64,000 bases of DNA from Nitrospirales bacterium (GTDB taxonomy: Bacteria; Nitrospirota; Nitrospiria; Nitrospirales; UBA8639). Both the position numbers and the translations under genes were made by a program. The stretch spans positions 33,036 to 97,035 of the forward strand of contig BQIU01000007.1 in the NCBI GenBank assembly GCA_021603905.1, in the 5' to 3' direction. Below are positions 8,499-17,416 of this stretch, piece after piece. Under the pieces are notes generated by a model that was given only the letters and a program-made list of their open reading frames with translations, was not told the origin of the DNA and did not search any database. Within the stretch, counting starts at the first letter, position 1, and each line of letters begins with the position of its first letter.

Positions 8499-9573
8499 AA
8501 CGAGAATTCAGACTCCCATATTTAAGCATAAATCGGTGGCTACTCCAAATCGAATACAGGGGACAGATGAATCACTGACCTCGAATCGTCTCCAACAATT
8601 GTACTGTGAAATGCTTCGAATCCGTATGGTTGAAGAGCGCATTGCAGAATTATATGGGGAAAAGAAAATGCGGTGCCCCGTGCATTTGTGTATCGGACAA
8701 GAAGCCATTCCTGTTGGAGTCAGTGCAATATTGCATCGAGATGATGTTGTATTAAGCGGACATCGGTCGCATGGTCACTACCTTGCCAAGGGTGGGAATC
8801 TCAATCGGATGTTAGCTGAGATCTATGGCAAGGAAGGTGGATGCGCCAAAGGTAAGGGAGGATCCATGCATTTGGTGGATCGTACTGCAGGGTTTTTGGG
8901 TGCGACACCCATTGTGGCAAGTTCAATTCCTATTGCTGTTGGTGCGGCTTTTGGTGCCAAGTTACAAGGACTGAACCTAGTTACCGTGGTGTATTTTGGC
9001 GAGGGAGCGACTGAAGAAGGAACATTTCACGAGAGCGTAAATTTTGCCGTACTCAAGAACCTTCCTATCGTGTTTGTCTGTGAAAATAATTTGTACTCAG
9101 TCTACTCCCCCCTTTCCGTTCGGCAACCGAACGTACGTGATATTGTGGCGCTTGCCGAATCCCATGGATGCGAGGGCAAGCGGATTGACGGTAATGATAT
9201 TCGCGTCATGTATGAATCGTCTTCGCAGGCTGTGTATAAAGCAAGGAACAATGGTGGGCCAACGTTCCTTGAATGTGAGACGTATCGGTGGAGAGAACAT
9301 TGTGGGCCAAATTTTGATAATGACTTAGGTTATCGTGCACCGTCAGAATTTGAAGAATGGAAAGCAACATGTCCCCTCGAAAAAACAAAAACGTACTTGT
9401 CTCAGCTCGATGCATGGAGTTTGTCTTGGCATCAAGACCAGGTCGAGCGCCTCTCCTCAGAGATTGAATCGGCTGTACGGTTTGCTGAGAAGAGTCCGCT
9501 TCCATCAAAAGACCAGTTATTTCAACATGTGTTTGCTATCCCGTCTTTAGCATCGGAAGAACAAGCCGCATGA
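8491..9573 (+). CDS. Pyruvate dehydrogenase E1 alpha-like thiamine diphosphate enzyme
   Basis: This 360-residue protein has the E1 alpha layout: LYCEMLRIRMVEERI at the start of the domain, GHRSHGHYLAKGG, GKGGSMHL, and the thiamine diphosphate motif beginning GEGATEEGTFHES near residue 170 and ending in ENN. TTG at 8491 overlaps the previous stop by 8 bases; GTG at 8536 is an alternative. Family E1 subunits decarboxylate a 2-keto acid and pass the acyl group to lipoate, but no E2 or E3 gene lies nearby. E1-like pairs in sugar-antibiotic clusters (AviB1/AviB2 of avilamycin) are implicated in adding a two-carbon branch to a sugar, and a similar role is inferred here. Confidence 0.85.
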   Translation: MSKTRIQTPIFKHKSVATPNRIQGTDESLTSNRLQQLYCEMLRIRMVEERIAELYGEKKMRCPVHLCIGQEAIPVGVSAILHRDDVVLSGHRSHGHYLAKGGNLNRMLAEIYGKEGGCAKGKGGSMHLVDRTAGFLGATPIVASSIPIAVGAAFGAKLQGLNLVTVVYFGEGATEEGTFHESVNFAVLKNLPIVFVCENNLYSVYSPLSVRQPNVRDIVALAESHGCEGKRIDGNDIRVMYESSSQAVYKARNNGGPTFLECETYRWREHCGPNFDNDLGYRAPSEFEEWKATCPLEKTKTYLSQLDAWSLSWHQDQVERLSSEIESAVRFAEKSPLPSKDQLFQHVFAIPSLASEEQAA

Positions 9574-10628
9574 CTAGACAACTAACGTACGTTGAAGCCA
9601 TTCGAGAAGCCTTAGACCTCTGCTTAGCCCATGATCCGAATGTGTATGTGATGGGGCTGGGTGTGCCCGACCCTAAAGGGATTTTCGGAAGTACTCGTGG
9701 ACTACAAGAGCTGTATGGTGAAAATCGAGTCATGGATATGCCGACATCAGAAAATGGGATGACCGGTGTTGCACTGGGTTCATCACTCATGGGTATGAAG
9801 CCTGTTCTCACTCATCAACGAATGGACTTTGCCTTGTTAGCTATTGAACAAATGGTGAATCAGGCGGCGAATTGGCATTACATGTTTGGCGGTCAGCACA
9901 GCGTTCCGTTGGTCATCCGACTCATGATTGGCAGGGGGTGGGGACAGGGGCCTCAACATTCCCAAAGCTTACAAGCGTGGTTTGCGCACATTCCTGGTCT
10001 CAAAGTGGTGATGCCCACGACGGCCTATGATGCAAAGGGATTGCTTATCGCGAGTATTGAAGATCCGAACCCAGTGGTGTTTCTTGAACACCGTTGGCTT
10101 CATGAGGCGATTGATCATGTGCCGGACGGACTCTACCGTGTTCCGTTTGGAACAAGTCGAATTCTCAGAAAAGGCGCTGATGTGACGATCGTCGCAACAT
10201 CCTACATGGCGCTTGAAGCCATACGGGCGGCAGATATGTTAGCTGAGGATGGGATCGAAGCTGAAATTATAGACGTTCGGAGTTTACGTCCATTAGATGA
10301 TTCCCTCATCCTTGAATCCGTTCGCAAGACAGGACGTCTCATAGTGGCAGATACCGGATGGACCTCATTTGGTGTCTCGGCTGAGATCGTTTCGCTCATT
10401 GTTGAAAAAGCTTTCCACGAACTTCAATGTCCGCCTAAGCGAATCGGTTTGCCTGATTGTCCGACTCCAACTTCTCACGCATTAACAGAGCATTATTATC
10501 CCCGAGCCATTCACATCATGAATGCGGCACGTTCCTTAATGAATAAGCAGGAAATATCAGAAATGGATTTGGGTGGTTCTCATCATCCCCTTGATGTACC
10601 AGACCACAGCTTTGTTGGTCCATTTTAG
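9570..10628 (+). CDS. Pyruvate dehydrogenase E1 beta-like subunit
   Basis: This 352-residue beta subunit has the transketolase-like pyrimidine-binding domain with the conserved glutamate in the TSENGMTGVALG block, then the C-terminal domain with DVRSLRPLDDSLI and GLPDCPTPTSHALTEHYYP. It overlaps the alpha subunit by 4 bases (ATGA), so an alpha2beta2 complex is expected. The YxRxYGR-like substrate loop of true pyruvate dehydrogenase is not obvious, and the GRGWGQGPQHSQ segment is the usual beta-subunit cation/TPP loop. With no acyltransferase partner in the window, use as a free carboligase on a nucleotide sugar or ketoacid is a fair inference. Confidence 0.84.
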   Translation: MTRQLTYVEAIREALDLCLAHDPNVYVMGLGVPDPKGIFGSTRGLQELYGENRVMDMPTSENGMTGVALGSSLMGMKPVLTHQRMDFALLAIEQMVNQAANWHYMFGGQHSVPLVIRLMIGRGWGQGPQHSQSLQAWFAHIPGLKVVMPTTAYDAKGLLIASIEDPNPVVFLEHRWLHEAIDHVPDGLYRVPFGTSRILRKGADVTIVATSYMALEAIRAADMLAEDGIEAEIIDVRSLRPLDDSLILESVRKTGRLIVADTGWTSFGVSAEIVSLIVEKAFHELQCPPKRIGLPDCPTPTSHALTEHYYPRAIHIMNAARSLMNKQEISEMDLGGSHHPLDVPDHSFVGPF

Positions 10629-10639
10629 GAAAGGTTTTT

Positions 10640-11671
10640 ATGGATAAGGGACAACTGAAAAAAGATGTGAGTGATCACCCTCTGCGAACGATAGCGGTCA
10701 TTGGGAGTAATTCTTTTTCAGGAAGTGACTTTATTGATCTGCTGTTAGAAGATCCTCGCAACAGGGTGTTAGGTGTGAGCCGATCTGCAGAGAAAAGTGC
10801 CACATTTCTTCCATACAAACGACATGATCGATTCAAGTTTACCTTTCATCAGATGGACCTGAATAAAGATAGTCATCGGATTATTCGACTTTTTGATTCG
10901 ATGAAGCCGGATTATATCGTGAATTTTGCCGCACAAAGTGAGGTCGCACCAAGTTGGCAGCATCCAGAACAATGGTTTCAAACCAATGCTGTAGCGCTTG
11001 CCAAGCTCACTAATGCACTCAAAGAACGTGAATATCTGAAGCGATATGTCCATATTTCGTCTCCAGAAGTGTACGGGACTTGTGAGGGCCGTGTGACAGA
11101 ATATGCTCCTCTCAATCCTAGTACACCGTATGCAGCTTCGAAGGCAGCAGGCGATCTTTATCTTTTTACATTAGTGAAAAACTACAACTTCCCACTTGTC
11201 ATGATTCGGGCCACCAATGTGTATGGCGCCTATCAACAGCTTTTCAAGATTATTCCCAGAACAATTATTTCGTTAAAGATGGGAAGGAAAATTCACTTAC
11301 ATGGGGGTGGGCAGGCTGTGAAGTCCTATATTCACATTCGCGACGTATCGCGAGGCGAGTTGTTGGCTATGGAACAAGGTCAGCTTGGAAAGATTTATCA
11401 CTTTTCCCCTAAACGTGGGATTGCGGTGAAAGATGTTGTTCAACAATTGTGTCACATATTCGGGAAAGACCTTTCGCAATCCACGGTTACTGTTGAAGAA
11501 CGATTGGGCCAGGACGCCGCGTATGAAATCGACTCAAGCCGAAGTCGTGAAGAACTGGGATGGTCTCCACAGATTACATTCGATGAAGGCTTAAGGCAAA
11601 CAGCAAGCTGGATAAAAAAGAACTGGCAGATTATTTCCAATAGTTCCTTGGAATATCAGCATGCGGCCTAA
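10640..11671 (+). CDS. NAD-dependent epimerase/dehydratase, GDP-mannose 4,6-dehydratase-like
   Basis: This 343-residue extended SDR opens with TIAVIGSNSFSGSDFIDLLL, a divergent nucleotide-binding loop (GSNSFSG), and carries YAASKAAGDLYL as the active site. SSPEVYGTCEG and RATNVYGAYQQLFKIIPR are typical of the GDP-mannose or dTDP-glucose 4,6-dehydratase group. A 4-keto sugar from such a dehydratase would be a suitable acceptor for the carboligase genes on both sides. It sits 11 bases after the E1-beta-like gene with AGGA ahead of the ATG. Whether it dehydrates or epimerises is not certain. Confidence 0.8.
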   Translation: MDKGQLKKDVSDHPLRTIAVIGSNSFSGSDFIDLLLEDPRNRVLGVSRSAEKSATFLPYKRHDRFKFTFHQMDLNKDSHRIIRLFDSMKPDYIVNFAAQSEVAPSWQHPEQWFQTNAVALAKLTNALKEREYLKRYVHISSPEVYGTCEGRVTEYAPLNPSTPYAASKAAGDLYLFTLVKNYNFPLVMIRATNVYGAYQQLFKIIPRTIISLKMGRKIHLHGGGQAVKSYIHIRDVSRGELLAMEQGQLGKIYHFSPKRGIAVKDVVQQLCHIFGKDLSQSTVTVEERLGQDAAYEIDSSRSREELGWSPQITFDEGLRQTASWIKKNWQIISNSSLEYQHAA

Positions 11672-11674
11672 GCC

Positions 11675-11699
11675 ATCCTTATCGACTATCGACAAGGAT
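11675..11699 (+). repeat. Stem-loop between the epimerase and the acetolactate-synthase-like gene
   Basis: ATCCTT a TCGA, then a three-base loop CTA, then TCGA c AAGGAT: ten base pairs interrupted by one A-C mismatch. It begins four bases after the epimerase stop. No T-run follows, so it is not a standard terminator; it may protect or process the polycistronic transcript. Confidence 0.5.
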
Positions 11700-11720
11700 T
11701 CGAGGAGTAGAGGGTAAGCA

Positions 11721-13484
11721 ATGAAACTTTCGGACTATGTGGCAAACTTTCTAGCAAATGAAGGCGTGAAGCATGTGTTTTTAATCTCAGGTGGTGCAGC
11801 AGTGCATCTTGTCGATTCAATTGCAAGACATCCTTCGCTGACCTATGTCTGCACGCAACATGAACAGGCTGCAGCAATGGCTGCCGATGGGTATGCGAGG
11901 GCCCGCGGTAATCTCGGGGTTGCACTGACGACAAGTGGGCCAGGTGCAACCAATTTGTTAACTGGAGTTTGTTGTTCATATTTTGATTCGATTCCGACCT
12001 TATTGTTGACAGGGCAAGTCGCACGTCATCGTATGAGAGGTGCTTCTGGCTTGAGGCAAAAAGGATTTCAAGAAACAGATATAGTATCTATTTTTCAACC
12101 GGTCACAAAATATGCTGTACAGGTCACTGATCCACTCCAAATTCAATATGAGTTGCAGAAAGCCGTTATTATCGCTCGTGAAGGGAGACCTGGGCCAGTC
12201 TTAGTCGACATTCCTGATGACCTTCAACGAGTGGAGATTTCTGTTGAAGACTTAGATACGTATCACCCTGAGAATGCTTTAACTTTTGCAGGAAGTCGGA
12301 GTGAGTGGGGTAACCCGTTCAAGGAGCTATTAGTAAATTCAAAACGTCCAATTCTTATCTACGGTGCGGGTATTCGTCTGGGAAAGGCCGAGAAACAGGC
12401 ACGAGATTTCGCCATCAGAATGGGCATTCCTGTCCTGCTAACTTGGGGCGGTACAGATCTTCTCTCATCCAATGATCCGATCAATGCGGGTCGGCTTGGA
12501 GTATGTGGTCCACGGGGAGGAAACTTTGCTGTTCAGAATGCGGATTTAATTATGGCAGTCGGAACAAGATTGAACCAGATGGTGATTGGAGGTCGAGCAG
12601 ATCTGTTTGCACCCAATGCGCGAAAGATCATGGTGGATATAGACCCTGAAGAGTTAGGGAAGTTTCAAGAGAATGAAGTCAAGATTGACTTAAAAATTCA
12701 GGAGTCTGCTCTGAAATTTTTTGAAACGTGTCATAACTTCAATTTGAATTGTAATAAAAATAAATATGACACATGGCGGTCTCGTATCAGCCAATGGAAT
12801 AAGCAATATCCCATATGTCCAAATGAATATCATTTGCGTGGCAAGGATGTTGATGCCTATGTATTTTTAGCGAAGTTATCAGAGCAGCTCAAGACGAAAG
12901 ACATTGTCATCACTGATGCAGGAGGAAACCTAAGTTGGACCATGCAAGCGATAGGTGTAATGGCTGAGCAGCGTGTGTTTTCTGCGTGGAATCATTCTCC
13001 GATGGGATACTCGCTTCCAGCGAGCATTGGGGCCGCTTTTTCTTCTGGAAGACGGGTGATCTGCATTATTGGAGATGGTGGTCTGATGATGTGTCTCCAA
13101 GAATTGGCGACTGTTGTGCGCTATCAACTGCCCATAAAAATTTTTATCTTCAATAATCATGGACATGGTATTCAAAAGCAAACCTTAAATACGTGGCTGG
13201 ACTCTCGTTACGAAGCGGTTGATGAAAAAACAGGATTGTCTTTTCCTGATTTTCGGAAAATAGGGGCAGCATTTCGAATGACGACGAGCACCATTCGAAA
13301 TCATCAAGAGCTGACGTCATCGATCGTCACTGTCTTAGGCGATGATGGGCCTGAGTTATGTAATGTCGAGATCTGCCCAGAACAACAAATAACACCTATG
13401 TTGAAATATGGTGCAGGTTTAGAGGATTTGGATCCTAAGATTACTTCTCACGAATTAGAAGAAATTATGAGTGCCCGCGCATGA
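11721..13484 (+). CDS. Acetolactate synthase-like thiamine diphosphate enzyme (possible sugar carboligase)
   Basis: This 587-residue three-domain protein belongs to the acetohydroxyacid synthase/pyruvate oxidase superfamily. The catalytic glutamate is in TQHEQAAAMAADGYAR (E48), the central domain carries GPRGGNFAVQNADLI, and the C-terminal thiamine diphosphate motif runs from GDGGLMM (about 451) to FNNHGHG. No small regulatory ilvH-like gene follows, which speaks against branched-chain amino acid synthesis. YerE of yersiniose synthesis is a family member that adds an acetyl unit from pyruvate to a 4-keto sugar; that role fits this location. Other superfamily roles (sulfopyruvate or phosphonopyruvate decarboxylase) are possible. 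Confidence 0.82.
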   Translation: MKLSDYVANFLANEGVKHVFLISGGAAVHLVDSIARHPSLTYVCTQHEQAAAMAADGYARARGNLGVALTTSGPGATNLLTGVCCSYFDSIPTLLLTGQVARHRMRGASGLRQKGFQETDIVSIFQPVTKYAVQVTDPLQIQYELQKAVIIAREGRPGPVLVDIPDDLQRVEISVEDLDTYHPENALTFAGSRSEWGNPFKELLVNSKRPILIYGAGIRLGKAEKQARDFAIRMGIPVLLTWGGTDLLSSNDPINAGRLGVCGPRGGNFAVQNADLIMAVGTRLNQMVIGGRADLFAPNARKIMVDIDPEELGKFQENEVKIDLKIQESALKFFETCHNFNLNCNKNKYDTWRSRISQWNKQYPICPNEYHLRGKDVDAYVFLAKLSEQLKTKDIVITDAGGNLSWTMQAIGVMAEQRVFSAWNHSPMGYSLPASIGAAFSSGRRVICIIGDGGLMMCLQELATVVRYQLPIKIFIFNNHGHGIQKQTLNTWLDSRYEAVDEKTGLSFPDFRKIGAAFRMTTSTIRNHQELTSSIVTVLGDDGPELCNVEICPEQQITPMLKYGAGLEDLDPKITSHELEEIMSARA

Positions 13485-13509
13485 GCGTAAGGAAAGGATG
13501 GGGAATGCT

Positions 13510-14466
13510 ATGAGTCAGACTGGTCATCCTATAAATGGAAGGATTCCTCCAGCGAATGGGGATGGAACGGCAGGGCGTGGGAGAGCACGGACGACTTTAG
13601 TGACTTTAGAAAGGAAAAAGGTACAACAGGAGAAAGTCGTTGCTGTCACCGCATACACCTACCCTGAGGCCCTCTTAGCAGATCGTGCCGGTGTGGATAT
13701 TGTGTTGGTAGGAGATTCTCTTGGTATGACAACTCTTGGATACAAGACCACGATTGCGGTGACCATGGAAGATATGATTTCTCATTGTCGTGGGGTGTGG
13801 CGAGCCAATAAGAAAGCTATGCAGATTGGTGATATGCCCTTCATGTCATATCAACCATCTAATAAAGTTGCTGTAAAAAATGCTGGACGGTTTTTGCAAG
13901 AAGGTGGGTGTGATGCGGTTAAAATTGAAGGTGCGATGCTCGATCGAGTGAAAGCCATTGCTGATGCAGGAATCGTCGTCATGAGTCATCTTGGGCTGAC
14001 TCCACAGTCGCGCGCACTACTTGGTGGGTATCGAGTTCAGGGAAAGACAAAATCAGATGTCGATAAAATTTTAGAGCAGGCTTTAGCCCTTCAAGAATCA
14101 GGGTGTCGTCTGTTGCTACTCGAAGCGGTTCCCAGAGAGTCAGCTGGGTATATTTCAGCCAATCTTGATATTCCAGTGTACGGTATTGGAGCAGGGGAGA
14201 TGGTGGATGGGCAGTTAGTGATCCTGCATGACTTGATCGGAATGTTTTTTGAATTTAAATCAAAGTTTGTTAAGCGATATTGTGAAGCTGGAAAGCTCAT
14301 TGAAGAGTCATTATTACAGTATGCAGATGAGGTTCGGAATGGAGAGTTTCCAGGACGCGAAAATTGTTATGAAATTAAAGATGGAGAATTAGAAAAACTC
14401 TTGGCAGACCCTAAATGGAAATATGTCACTGAAGATAAAGGTTCCTTACTTCCACATGCTTGTTAA
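13510..14466 (+). CDS. panB: 3-methyl-2-oxobutanoate hydroxymethyltransferase (PanB, ketopantoate hydroxymethyltransferase)
   Basis: A clear PanB: VTAYTYPEALLADRAGVD, VLVGDSLGM, GDMPFMSYQ, DAVKIEGA and MSHLGLTPQS are the metal and substrate blocks of the family, and YGIGAGE follows. PanB transfers a hydroxymethyl group from methylene-tetrahydrofolate to a 2-keto acid. The frame extends upstream to GTG 13471, but ATG 13498 or ATG 13510 are the likely starts; even so about 30 poorly conserved residues precede the core. No panC or panD is near, and the gene sits between an acetolactate-synthase-like enzyme and a sugar C-methyltransferase. It may be an island paralogue that hydroxymethylates a keto compound of the sugar pathway, or simply the housekeeping panB. 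Confidence 0.88.
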   Translation: MSQTGHPINGRIPPANGDGTAGRGRARTTLVTLERKKVQQEKVVAVTAYTYPEALLADRAGVDIVLVGDSLGMTTLGYKTTIAVTMEDMISHCRGVWRANKKAMQIGDMPFMSYQPSNKVAVKNAGRFLQEGGCDAVKIEGAMLDRVKAIADAGIVVMSHLGLTPQSRALLGGYRVQGKTKSDVDKILEQALALQESGCRLLLLEAVPRESAGYISANLDIPVYGIGAGEMVDGQLVILHDLIGMFFEFKSKFVKRYCEAGKLIEESLLQYADEVRNGEFPGRENCYEIKDGELEKLLADPKWKYVTEDKGSLLPHAC

Positions 14467-15712
14467 AGATTCACCGAAAGTAAACGTCAGTGCTTGGGAT
14501 GAATTGAAATGTATTTCCTATAAAGTGAGGAAGCATTGTCCTGTCTGTCTGAGTCCGTTTGTGTCTCCTCTTCTTGATCTTCCTGGCCTTCCTTTAACGG
14601 AACTGTATTGCTCCGAAATCCCTAAAGAAAAAGTGGGATTCGTCGATCAAGAATTTCATTTCTGTCATAAATGTAGTCATGGCTCATTGACTCATGTTCT
14701 TGACCCTCAAGTGGTGTATGGCCCCAAGTATTCATTTCGTTCATCGACAAGTCAAACGGCGGTTCAGGCATTGGACTATTTTTTAAATTTTATCAATAAA
14801 TCAGTGGAAGACCGTACATTCGATGTAGTTATCGAAGTTGGGTGTAGCGATCTCAACCTCCTTAAAAAACTAAGAGGGCGAGCTTCACGTTTGGTTGGAA
14901 TCGATCCGGTATTGTCTTATGAGACCTGTCATGAACCTAATTGTACTCTCATTGGGGATTTAGTCGAGAACGTCAATATTCGTGAAATTTCTGAAGAGGA
15001 AAAATGTCTGATTGTAAGCAGCCATACTCTTGAACATCTTTCTAACCCTAAACAGCTCATTGAGAAACTCCTCTTAGAATCTCATGATGACACTATCTTT
15101 TGTTTCCAATTTCCTGGGTTGGAAAGTTTAGTGGACGATTGGCGATTCGATCAAATTTTTCATCAACATCTTAATTATTTCAGCTTGCATTCATTCAGTT
15201 ATCTGCTTGGGTCGTTAGGAGCAGAACTTCTTGCCTATGACGTGAATTACGACCATTGGGGGACTCTGCTAGTCGCCTTTCAAAAAAAAAAGCAAATAAA
15301 TAATACGGAAGCTCGCAGATCACTTGGATTGAGAAAATTGCAAGAAAAAGACATCCTCAGGAAGCATTCGGAATTTCGGATGGCAATGGTATGCACCAAT
15401 CAACGCCTGAAGAGGTTCAAGGATTCGATGCGGGTAGGGTATGGCGCTTCCCTTATGTTACCAGTTCTGAGCTATTACCTTGGAGATGATTTGTCGTGCT
15501 TGGACTACATTATCGACGATGATCTCCAAAAAACAGGGCAATACTATGCGAACATGCCGGTCTCGATTAAGCATTCATCTGAGTTTACATCATGGGAAGA
15601 CTCTGTGTGTTTACTCACATCTGTTGCGTCTCGCTCGAATGTGAGGCCGATGTTAAAAAAATTATTTGACCTGAAGGTCCGTGACGTCATCGTGCCCCTT
15701 AGTGTTCTGTAA
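14423..15712 (+). CDS. Nucleotide-sugar C-methyltransferase (TylCIII/TcaB9 type)
   Basis: This protein has the three parts of sugar C-methyltransferases. They are an N-terminal zinc module with CPVC and CHKC pairs, a SAM-binding core with VIEVGCSDLNLLKKL and VGIDP, and a C-terminal domain with GYGASLMLPVLSYYLG. The segment FHQHLNYFS, near residue 243, matches the HEHLxYF signature of the family. These enzymes put a methyl branch on a 3-keto sugar nucleotide. The start is uncertain: ATG 14423 overlaps panB by 44 bases, while ATG 14456 overlaps by 11. This gene is the best single sign that the island makes branched sugars. Confidence 0.82.
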   Translation: MSLKIKVPYFHMLVKDSPKVNVSAWDELKCISYKVRKHCPVCLSPFVSPLLDLPGLPLTELYCSEIPKEKVGFVDQEFHFCHKCSHGSLTHVLDPQVVYGPKYSFRSSTSQTAVQALDYFLNFINKSVEDRTFDVVIEVGCSDLNLLKKLRGRASRLVGIDPVLSYETCHEPNCTLIGDLVENVNIREISEEEKCLIVSSHTLEHLSNPKQLIEKLLLESHDDTIFCFQFPGLESLVDDWRFDQIFHQHLNYFSLHSFSYLLGSLGAELLAYDVNYDHWGTLLVAFQKKKQINNTEARRSLGLRKLQEKDILRKHSEFRMAMVCTNQRLKRFKDSMRVGYGASLMLPVLSYYLGDDLSCLDYIIDDDLQKTGQYYANMPVSIKHSSEFTSWEDSVCLLTSVASRSNVRPMLKKLFDLKVRDVIVPLSVL

Positions 15713-15734
15713 AGTCAGCTGATATGGAATAAGA

Positions 15735-16511
15735 ATGAATCTTGGAATTCAAGGAAAGTTAGCCGTAGTGACTGGAGCAAGCCGAGGAATTGGACGAGCT
15801 ATCGTAAATGTGTTAGCAGCCGAGGGCACAAAGGTCATAGCCATTGCTAGGAATAAACAGGATCTAGAAGCACTGTTGCAGGAAGTGCGTGATACAGAAC
15901 AAAAGCATCACAGTATTGTCGCAGATTTGATGGAGGCGGGTGTTCCTACTCAGACGATGTCTGCTATTCAACGTAATCATGGCGAGCCTGACATACTTGT
16001 AAATAACGTCGGGGGCACACTGGGAGTCAATGATCCGCTTTGCTCTCTAGAAGATTGGAGCAAGGTATATAGATTTAATTTGGAAATAGCGTTGGAAATG
16101 AATAATGCGGTGATTCCAGACATGAAAGACAAAGGATGGGGTCGTATCGTAAACATAGCCTCTACGGCTTCACTCGAAAACAATGGCCCCGTCACCTATT
16201 GTGCCATCAAGGCGGCCTTTGCTGCCTATACTCGATGCATGGCGAGAATATTGGCACCCGACAATATTGTTATGTCTGCAGTACTTCCTGGAGTCGTTGT
16301 GACTGAAGGCGGACATTGGGAGACTGCACAACGAGAACGTCCGGAACATGTTGAGAAGTATATTGCGGAGCGCTGCCCATTAGGGAGGTTTGCAGTCCCA
16401 GATGAAGTAGGACATTTGGTCGCGTTTCTCTGTTCCGAATTAGCAAGTTTTTGTCAGGGATCTCTTGTGCCAGTTGATGGAGGACAAAGTCGGCATTTTT
16501 TTTCTCAATGA
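15735..16511 (+). CDS. Short-chain dehydrogenase/reductase (FabG-like)
   Basis: This 258-residue classical SDR has VTGASRGIGRAIV, NNVGG, the catalytic serine in NIASTAS and YCAIK, and the cofactor-binding PG loop near LPGVVVTEGG. The length and motifs match FabG-type ketoreductases, and the end DGGQSRHFF is standard. It would reduce a ketone with NAD(P)H. In this cluster a keto sugar or a branched keto side chain produced by the carboligases is a more likely substrate than an acyl-ACP, since no acyl carrier protein gene is near. It lies 22 bases after the C-methyltransferase. Confidence 0.82.
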   Translation: MNLGIQGKLAVVTGASRGIGRAIVNVLAAEGTKVIAIARNKQDLEALLQEVRDTEQKHHSIVADLMEAGVPTQTMSAIQRNHGEPDILVNNVGGTLGVNDPLCSLEDWSKVYRFNLEIALEMNNAVIPDMKDKGWGRIVNIASTASLENNGPVTYCAIKAAFAAYTRCMARILAPDNIVMSAVLPGVVVTEGGHWETAQRERPEHVEKYIAERCPLGRFAVPDEVGHLVAFLCSELASFCQGSLVPVDGGQSRHFFSQ

Positions 16512-16527
16512 ATAGGAAAACAAGCAA

Positions 16528-17232
16528 ATGTTAATGAGCGCGCAGGTAGAGACGAAAGAGCCGCAGAATCAGTTTCAAATTGAATCATATCGTTCTAAAG
16601 GAGCAGTTCAATTGGGGCCATGGACGAGCCATATCTGGCGCGATGACCCACGGCACTTAGGATTTCTATTAGCAAGATATAAGTTCTGTGCAAAAGTCTT
16701 GGCGGGAAGAAAAAATGTGCTTGAGGTTGGATGTGGGGATGCGTTTGGAATATCAGTTGTTAAACAAACAGTCTTAAGTATTCATGGGATCGATCTAGAA
16801 CCTCTTGTGCTTCAAGATGCGAGGGATCGCAAGAATGGTGAAGAACAAGAGGGGATTACTTTAAGTGTCCACGACATGACAAAGGCAGCTATGAGTGAAG
16901 AATTTGACGCAGCCTATTCGTTAGACGTGATTGAGCATATTCCATTGTCTGACGAGCCATTGTTCATGGAACACCTCTGTGCCTCACTGAATCCTCACTC
17001 TATCTGTATCCTTGGCACGCCAAACATTACCGCAAGTGCTTATGCTAGTCGTTTTGCAGCAGAAGGGCATATCAACCTTAAAAGTGCTGAGACACTTAGC
17101 AAATTGATGCTGAGTTTTTTTCATCATTGTCTATTGTTTTCAATGAACGATGAAGTGGTTCACACAGGGTTTTATCCGATGGCACATTATCTGCTCGCGG
17201 TTGGCATTGAGAAGAAGGAACGCCATGAGTAG
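16528..17232 (+). CDS. Class I SAM-dependent methyltransferase
   Basis: This 234-residue protein has motif I VLEVGCGDAFGIS, the acidic end of strand 2 in IHGIDLE, and motif DAAYSLDVIEHIPLSDEP, the usual layout of small Methyltransf_11/23-type enzymes. AGGAAA lies nine bases before ATG 16528, supporting this start (a second ATG is at 16531). It presumably O- or N-methylates a sugar or a glycan end. It closes the run of genes that starts at 11721; a 184-base gap follows (17233-17416) in which I see no convincing promoter or terminator. Confidence 0.78.
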   Translation: MLMSAQVETKEPQNQFQIESYRSKGAVQLGPWTSHIWRDDPRHLGFLLARYKFCAKVLAGRKNVLEVGCGDAFGISVVKQTVLSIHGIDLEPLVLQDARDRKNGEEQEGITLSVHDMTKAAMSEEFDAAYSLDVIEHIPLSDEPLFMEHLCASLNPHSICILGTPNITASAYASRFAAEGHINLKSAETLSKLMLSFFHHCLLFSMNDEVVHTGFYPMAHYLLAVGIEKKERHE

Positions 17233-17416
17233 GAGCGTGACGTATTGCCATAACTGAAGGGTGTCTGTTCAAAGGAGTCAGTACGTAGAATTGCAAAAAT
17301 TGTGAGATATTTTCGCTGCATTTAGTCTGAGTGTGCACAAGTTTGTACTCTTTATGTGACAGGATTGCTGAGCCAGAATTGAAAACGAAACGTTTCTCTA
17401 GCTGTTGAGTGAGAAC

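Noticed and set aside
8491..10628. Part of a full pyruvate dehydrogenase complex
   Set aside because: No lipoyl acyltransferase (E2) or dihydrolipoamide dehydrogenase (E3) is found nearby; neighbours are sugar-nucleotide enzymes.
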